A stretch of DNA of 15,922 nt from an uncultured Oscillospiraceae bacterium. GTDB taxonomy: Bacteria; Bacillota; Clostridia; Oscillospirales; Oscillospiraceae. Where the stretch lies: assembly GCA_934615645.1 (NCBI GenBank), contig CAKTTR010000045.1:1-15922 (forward strand), read 5' to 3'. Shown piece by piece: positions 7,110-10,858 of the stretch; position 1 is the first letter of the stretch, and every line of letters starts with the position of its first letter. Below the pieces are notes generated by a model. It was not told the DNA's origin and ran no database searches. It saw only the letters and a list, made by a program, of their open reading frames with translations. The position numbers and the translations under genes are program-made.

Positions 7110-9350
7110 GTGCGTAAGATCATTCCCTTGCAAAAAGGCTGGGCCTTTACCCGGCAGGCGGACGTGCCGCCGACGCAGATGCCCCAGACCTGGCCTCTGG
7201 TCGACCTGCCCCACACCTGGAACGCCCTGGATGGCCAGGACGGCGGCAACGACTACGACCGGGGCACCGGCTACTACGCCAAGACCTTCCCCCGCGCAAG
7301 CCTGCCGGACGGCAGCCGCTGCTACCTGGAGCTGCAGGGGGCCAATGCCACGGCGACGGTCTATCTGAATGGCCGGTGTCTGGGCTGCCATCACGGCGGC
7401 TACAGCACCTGGCGCATCGAGCTGACGCCCGCCCTGGCGGAGGAAAATCTTCTGGTCATCGCCGTCGACAACAGTGACAGCGACGCCGTCTACCCCCAGA
7501 TGGCGGATTTCACGTTCTACGGCGGGCTATACCGGGCGGTCCGGCTGCTCTGCGTTGACCCGGTCCACTTTACCCTAGATGATCACGGCGGCCCCGGCCT
7601 GGTCATCACGCCGGAGGTGCAGGGCGATACCGCCCGCGTCCATCTGGAGGCCGCCGTCACTGGCAAGCACGACGGGTGCGAGGTCACGTTCCGGCTCTAT
7701 GACGCCGCTGGGGCCATCGTGGCGGAGCAGACCGGCAGCGCGTGCACCGCGACGCTGACCCTGGACCCGGTGCATCTGTGGCAGGGCAAGGCAGACCCCT
7801 ATTGCTACCGGGCCGAGGCCACGCTGCGCTGCGGCGGCAAGTGCCTGGACCAGGTCAGCCTGCCCTTTGGCTGCCGGACCATCGCCGTCGACCCGGAACG
7901 GGGGTTTTTGCTCAACGGCAAGCCCTATCCCCTGCGGGGCGTCTCCCGCCACCAGGACCGCTGGGGCCGGGGCAACGCCCTGCTGCCGGAGCACCACCGG
8001 CAGGACATGGACCTCATCTGCGAGCTGGGCGCGACGAGCGTCCGCCTGGCCCACTACCAACACGACCAGTATTTCTACGACCTGTGCGACCAGCGCGGCC
8101 TGGTCGTCTGGGCGGAGATCCCCTATATCTCCCGCCACAGCCCGGCGGCCCGGGAGAACGCCGCCCAGCAGCTGCGGGAGCTGATCACCCAGAGCCGCCA
8201 TCACCCGTCCATCGCCGTCTGGGGCCTGTCCAATGAGATCACCATCGGCGGCGACTCCGGCGATATCTACGACACCCATGTGCTGCTCAACGATCTGGCC
8301 CACCGGCTGGACCCGACGCGCTTGACTGCCATCGCCTGCCTGAGTACCTGTCCGCCGGACGCGCCCTATGTCCACCTGCCGGACGCGGTGGCTTATAACC
8401 ATTATTTCGGCTGGTACGGCGGCGAGCCGGAGCAGAACGGCCCCTGGTTCGACCGCTTCCACGCCCGCTATCCCCAGACGCCCATCGGCTGCAGCGAATA
8501 CGGCTGCGAGGGGCTGGATTGGCATTCGTCCGACCCGGTCCAGGGGGATTACACGGAGGAGTACCAGGCCCGGTACCACGAATCGCTTATTTTGCAGTTT
8601 TTCTCCCGGCCCTATCTCTGGTGCACCTATGTCTGGAATATGTTCGACTTCGGGGCCGATGCCAGGAGCGAGGGCGGCGAGAACGGGCAGAACCACAAGG
8701 GCCTTGTGACATTCGACCGGTGCTATAAAAAGGACGCGTTCTATGCCTACAAGGCCTGGCTCTCGGACGAGCCCTTCGTCCATCTGTGTGGCAAACGCTA
8801 CCAGGACCGGGCCGAGGCGGTGACCCGGGTGACGGTCTATTCCAACCAGCCCGCCGTCTCGCTCTATGCCAACGGTCAGCTGCTGCAGCGGCAGCGGTCT
8901 GAGACCCACTTTTTCTATTTTGACGTCCCCAACGAGGGGGAGACCGTCCTGATCGCGACCGCGGGCAGCTGCCGCGACGAGAGTCGCCTGCGCCGGGTGG
9001 CGGAATTCCCGGAGCACTACCGGCTGCGGGAGAACGGCATCGTCAACTGGTTCGAGATCACCGCCCCGGCGGGCCGATTGAGCCTGCACGATAAGATCAG
9101 CCGCATCCTGGAAACGCCGGCGGGCCGCCGAGTCCTTGGCCAGCTCCGGGCGCGCATCGACCACGCCGCCGGGCCTGCGGGCTTCGACGCCAGCGACGCC
9201 ATGGCGGCCCTGCTGCCCGGCTTCACGCTGCTGCGCCTGTGCAGTATGCTGGGGACGATGGGTGTCTCCGTCACGAAAGATGAGCTCCTGGCCCTCAACC
9301 GCCAGCTCAACGAGATTCCCCAGCCGGACGCCCCGCAGGAGCCGTCCTGA
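7110..9350 (+). CDS. Glycoside hydrolase family 2 enzyme, probable beta-glucuronidase/hexuronidase
   Basis: GTG start seven bases after AAGGAGG; 746 residues and no signal peptide, so cytoplasmic and acting after uptake. Domain order is a jelly-roll sugar-binding domain (about 1-150, with DLPHTWNALDG and GYYAKTF), an immunoglobulin-like domain (about 160-262), and a TIM barrel (about 263-555) beginning LLNGKPYPLRGVSRHQDR. The acid/base is E376 in WGLSNE, and the nucleophile is E463 in GCSEYGCEG. N528-H529-K530 in GQNHKGLVTFDR occupies the place of the NxK motif that binds the sugar carboxylate in beta-glucuronidases, although related GH2 beta-galactosidases can show a similar N-x-K here, so it is supportive only. 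Residues about 560-746 form a further domain, with a helical tail (about 675-735) beyond the minimal GUS length. Context (uronate operon, GPH symporter) favours a hexuronidase; beta-galacturonidase or beta-galactosidase remain possible. Confidence 0.85.
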   Translation: MRKIIPLQKGWAFTRQADVPPTQMPQTWPLVDLPHTWNALDGQDGGNDYDRGTGYYAKTFPRASLPDGSRCYLELQGANATATVYLNGRCLGCHHGGYSTWRIELTPALAEENLLVIAVDNSDSDAVYPQMADFTFYGGLYRAVRLLCVDPVHFTLDDHGGPGLVITPEVQGDTARVHLEAAVTGKHDGCEVTFRLYDAAGAIVAEQTGSACTATLTLDPVHLWQGKADPYCYRAEATLRCGGKCLDQVSLPFGCRTIAVDPERGFLLNGKPYPLRGVSRHQDRWGRGNALLPEHHRQDMDLICELGATSVRLAHYQHDQYFYDLCDQRGLVVWAEIPYISRHSPAARENAAQQLRELITQSRHHPSIAVWGLSNEITIGGDSGDIYDTHVLLNDLAHRLDPTRLTAIACLSTCPPDAPYVHLPDAVAYNHYFGWYGGEPEQNGPWFDRFHARYPQTPIGCSEYGCEGLDWHSSDPVQGDYTEEYQARYHESLILQFFSRPYLWCTYVWNMFDFGADARSEGGENGQNHKGLVTFDRCYKKDAFYAYKAWLSDEPFVHLCGKRYQDRAEAVTRVTVYSNQPAVSLYANGQLLQRQRSETHFFYFDVPNEGETVLIATAGSCRDESRLRRVAEFPEHYRLRENGIVNWFEITAPAGRLSLHDKISRILETPAGRRVLGQLRARIDHAAGPAGFDASDAMAALLPGFTLLRLCSMLGTMGVSVTKDELLALNRQLNEIPQPDAPQEPS

Positions 9351-9436
9351 GAAACGGAAAAATACGGCGATGCAACCGCAAGTTGCTTGCCTGCCGGGCC
9401 GTTTTGTGATACAGTGACGGCAAGGAGGTGCGCTGC
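9351..9436 (+). promoter_or_regulatory. Possible internal promoter/operator before the XRE regulator
   Basis: The 86-nt gap holds a short inverted repeat GCAAC-cgcaa-GTTGC (9372-9386) and, further on, TTGCTT/TTGCCT (9383-9392) and GATACA (9408-9413) that could act as a weak -35/-10 pair, though neither spacing (19 or 15) is ideal. AAGGAGG at 9422-9428 is the ribosome site of the next gene. The inverted repeat upstream of a XRE gene is where autoregulation would act; this is inference. Confidence 0.3.
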
Positions 9437-9880
9437 ATGGATACCAAAGAGATTTTACACGATTTGCGGACGAAGCACGGCCTGTCACAGGAGGAGCTGG
9501 CGGAGCGGGTCTTTGTGACAAGGCAGGCCATCTCTCGCTGGGAAACGGGCGAGACGACCCCGAATGTCGAGACCCTGAAGCTGCTCTCTCAGCTCTTTAA
9601 CGTCTCGATCAATACGCTCCTGGGCGCGCCCAGGCAGTTGGTCTGCCAATGCTGCGGCATGCCGCTGGAGGACGCCACCACCAGCAAAGAGCCGGACGGC
9701 ACGTTCAACGAGGACTATTGCAAGTGGTGCTATGACGGCGGCGAATTTCGCTATACCAGCCCCGCGCAGCTGATCGACTTCTGCGTAACCCACATGGCGA
9801 GCGAACAATGGCCCCCCGAACAAGTCCGCGCCCACATGGAAGCCGTCGTGCCCAACCTGAAGCACTGGAAAAAAGAATAG
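9437..9880 (+). CDS. XRE-family regulator with C-terminal putative zinc ribbon
   Basis: The 147-residue protein has an N-terminal XRE/Cro-type helix-turn-helix (about 4-60: ILHDLRTKHGLSQEELAERV, recognition helix TRQAISRWETGE, then PNVETLKLLSQLFNVSI) and a C-terminal cysteine module: CQCCGMPLED with C70 and C73, then YCKWCYDGGEF with C95 and C98, ending in a helix with IDFCVTHM. That cysteine module matches the 'putative zinc ribbon' family (Pfam PF12674), often fused to XRE domains in Firmicutes. Start at 9437 is eight bases after AAGGAGG; a GTG at 9428 is inside that site and is rejected. It is the only regulator in the window and lies downstream of the GH2 gene on the same strand, so it may control the uronate locus, perhaps through metal or redox sensing, but the target is unknown. 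A strong hairpin follows immediately. Confidence 0.88.
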   Translation: MDTKEILHDLRTKHGLSQEELAERVFVTRQAISRWETGETTPNVETLKLLSQLFNVSINTLLGAPRQLVCQCCGMPLEDATTSKEPDGTFNEDYCKWCYDGGEFRYTSPAQLIDFCVTHMASEQWPPEQVRAHMEAVVPNLKHWKKE

Positions 9881-9883
9881 AAA

Positions 9884-9915
9884 ATAGCCCGGACCGGGAA
9901 ACTGGTCTGGGCTAT
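9884..9915 (+). terminator. Terminator-like hairpin after the XRE gene
   Basis: ATAGCCCGGACC and GGTCTGGGCTAT form a 12-bp stem with one G-U pair and an 8-nt loop, starting four bases after the stop codon. The following run is poor in T (GTTCTG), so it is an imperfect intrinsic terminator in the forward direction; the AAAA on its left would give a short U run for a leftward transcript. It probably ends the symporter-GH2-regulator unit. Confidence 0.55.
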
Positions 9916-9923
9916 GTTCTGCA

Positions 9924-10049
9924 AATCTCCAATCGCATTCGCCGCGCATCCAAGTGCACGCGGGACGCAGCGAAGTGACGCCGAAACGCACCCAATTGCA
10001 CGCGAAACGCATCCGATTGCAACCGATTGACATCCGTTTGCAACGGATT
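9924..10049. repeat. Degenerate 21-bp tandem repeat (minisatellite), six units
   Basis: Units begin at 9924 (most degenerate), 9945, 9966, 9987, 10008 and 10029, each exactly 21 bp. The shared pattern starts CGCAyCCrAtTGCA and continues CGCGAAA; for example unit 9987 starts CGCACCCAATTGCA and unit 10008 CGCATCCGATTGCA. Divergence rises outwards from the central units. Because 21 is a multiple of 3, any frame through the array reads as a heptapeptide repeat (on the minus strand for instance CQSVAIG, CVSRAIG, CVPRALG), but no start, ribosome site or known protein supports translation. There are no spacers, so this is not CRISPR. Confidence 0.8.
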
Positions 10050-10066
10050 GCAAAAATGGAAGGGCA

Positions 10067-10090
10067 AAAATCGCATGATCATGCGGTTTT
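10067..10090. other. Palindrome with A/T-run flanks
   Basis: The perfect 14-bp palindrome CGCATGATCATGCG (10072-10085) is flanked by AAAAT on the left and GTTTT on the right, so the whole can fold as an about 11-bp stem with a GATC tetraloop. With T on the 3' arm in both directions, it resembles a small bidirectional terminator or a dyad protein-binding site. Confidence 0.5.
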
Positions 10091-10113
10091 CAAGGGGTGC
10101 TCTGTATACACAG

Positions 10114-10163
10114 TATAGTATAGGTAAGATAAGTATAGTTTAGTGTAGTTTAGGATAGATAAG
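10114..10163. repeat. Ten-unit 5-bp periodic array (NNTAG/NNAAG)
   Basis: Ten consecutive pentamers read TATAG, TATAG, GTAAG, ATAAG, TATAG, TTTAG, TGTAG, TTTAG, GATAG, ATAAG. Every unit ends in AG and contains a TAG or TAA, and since 5 and 3 share no factor the stop codons fall in all three forward frames. It is strikingly AT-rich for this genome. An 8-bp TGTATACA palindrome (10103-10110) precedes it. Function unknown; slipped-strand microsatellite decay is the simple explanation. Confidence 0.8.
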
Positions 10164-10166
10164 AGA

Positions 10167-10189
10167 GCCCCCGCGCAAGCGCCGGGGGC
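10167..10189. other. GC-rich stem-loop
   Basis: GCCCCCGCG, loop CAAG, and CGCCGGGGGC pair as a nine-base-pair stem with a single bulged base. It directly follows the 5-bp array. No T run follows in either direction, so it is not a standard intrinsic terminator. Confidence 0.55.
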
Positions 10190-10370
10190 GATGGGATGAT
10201 GAAGAGGAGAAAAAATTTTTTGTGAGCATTTCAATCAAACGCACGCACCCAACAGCACTTCACACTGCAGCCCCGAACACACACCGCTACGCATGCACAT
10301 AAGCAGCGTGACCACCGTTCGATGCTACAGGCTCCCAACTATGCCATCCCCCAAGTCACCCCCGCAGTGC
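10190..10370. other. Gene-free spacer, C-rich on the plus strand
   Basis: This part of the intergenic island begins with a purine stretch and the 12-bp palindrome AAAAAATTTTTT (10210-10221), then is C/A-rich and G-poor on the plus strand up to copy B of the modular repeat. A 26-codon frame starting with GTG at about 10222 has no suitable ribosome site and is not called. I see no other structure. Confidence 0.5.
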
Positions 10371-10579
10371 GTAAGCGACAGCGAAGCGGCAAGCGGTCTG
10401 CTCACTGGCTTACAGGGCACGGATGCACCTGCAAATCTGCCTGGTAACTGGTACAGTGTGCGGCTGTAGTTTCGATGTCGTAGACAGGGGTGGGTTCTTA
10501 GGGCAGGGGGGCCGCCCCCCTGCCCTAAGCGGCGTCTTTCTTCCCCGGTTCTTTCTTCGCTGGAGAAGAAAGAATCGGG
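10371..10579 (+). repeat. Modular dispersed repeat, copy B (most complete)
   Basis: Starts GTAAGCGACAGCGAAGCGG (10371) and shares about 130 nt with copy C at 15792-15922, with substitutions but no insertions or deletions; the same opening block and the closing block are found, inverted, in copy A at the window start. After the shared block come a perfect 14-bp hairpin (10498-10528) and a second hairpin (10544-10579), CCCGGTTCTTTCTTC pairing with GAAGAAAGAATCGGG over 15 bp with one G-U pair and a 6-nt loop GCTGGA. The element is intergenic, encodes no transposase, and has hairpins rather than clear terminal inverted repeats at both ends. It could be a non-autonomous mobile element, a REP-like family or a structured RNA. 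Confidence 0.75.
10498..10528. repeat. Perfect 14-bp inverted repeat inside copy B
   Basis: TTAGGGCAGGGGGG and CCCCCCTGCCCTAA are exact reverse complements separated by only CCG. This would be an extremely stable hairpin in RNA or a cruciform/G-rich structure in DNA. Copy C in this window stops at TTAG exactly where this hairpin would begin, and copy A has different hairpins at this place. Confidence 0.85.
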
Positions 10580-10699
10580 CCCCCGGAGGGCGCTAGATAA
10601 TTTGTCTGGTAGACATTAGCATGGAAAGATTTTCAAACTTGGCTTTTAAAGCCTGATGGAGTTGAGTACTGCTTTGCAAACTTGCTTTTGCGTTGCATC
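10580..10699. other. Gene-free spacer between two repeat elements
   Basis: Lies between copy B and the nested-hairpin element. The only structure seen is a 13-bp dyad GGCTTTTAAAGCC (10641-10653) and a loose direct similarity between TTTCAAACTTGGCTTTT (from 10630) and TTTGCAAACTTGCTTTT (from 10673). No coding signal. Confidence 0.45.
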
Positions 10700-10812
10700 A
10701 ATCCCTCAGTCACGGCTACGCCGTGCCAGCTCCCTTAGCTCTGCATGGGTTCGACTTAGCCAATCGCGCTACGCGCTCTTGGAGTCTCACCCATACACAA
10801 GGGAGCCTTTTT
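10700..10812 (+). repeat. Nested-hairpin repeat element with terminal T run
   Basis: Order on the plus strand: ATCCCTCAGT, hairpin CACGGC-TAC-GCCGTG (10711-10725), then an outer stem GCTCCCTT (10729-10736) with AAGGGAGC (10799-10806) followed by TTTTT (10808-10812). Inside the outer stem is a near-symmetric long hairpin, 10745-10794: ATGGGT, TC, GACT, TAG, CCAA, TC, GCGC, loop TAC, GCGC, TC, TTGG, AGTC, TC, ACCCAT. Pairs alternate regularly with TC/TC internal loops. The outer stem plus T run could terminate rightward transcription. The CCCTCAGT...GCTCCCTT...AAGGGAGCC form recalls a repeat I associate with Ruminococcaceae genomes, usually with a short loop; here the loop seems to carry an insert. 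That comparison is from memory, not a search. Confidence 0.65.
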
Positions 10813-10858
10813 GGTGCTGCGCAGCTTTGGGTGTGCAGCGCCGATTCCAAGTGCTGGG

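Noticed and set aside
7575..9521. 648-codon minus-strand open frame opposite the GH2 gene
   Set aside because: It spans a well-supported GH2 coding region and part of the XRE gene, shows no recognisable domain, and is explained by GC-rich third positions.
9924..10049. CRISPR-like array
   Set aside because: Units are directly tandem with no unique spacers, are too short and degenerate, and no cas gene is present.
9751..10053. Heptapeptide-repeat protein on the minus strand through the 21-bp array
   Set aside because: The frame runs antisense into the XRE gene, lacks a ribosome site, and the periodicity follows automatically from a 21-bp DNA repeat.
10222..10302. Possible 26-codon peptide after the A6T6 palindrome
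   Set aside because: GTG start without a properly spaced ribosome site, and no similarity to a known small protein.
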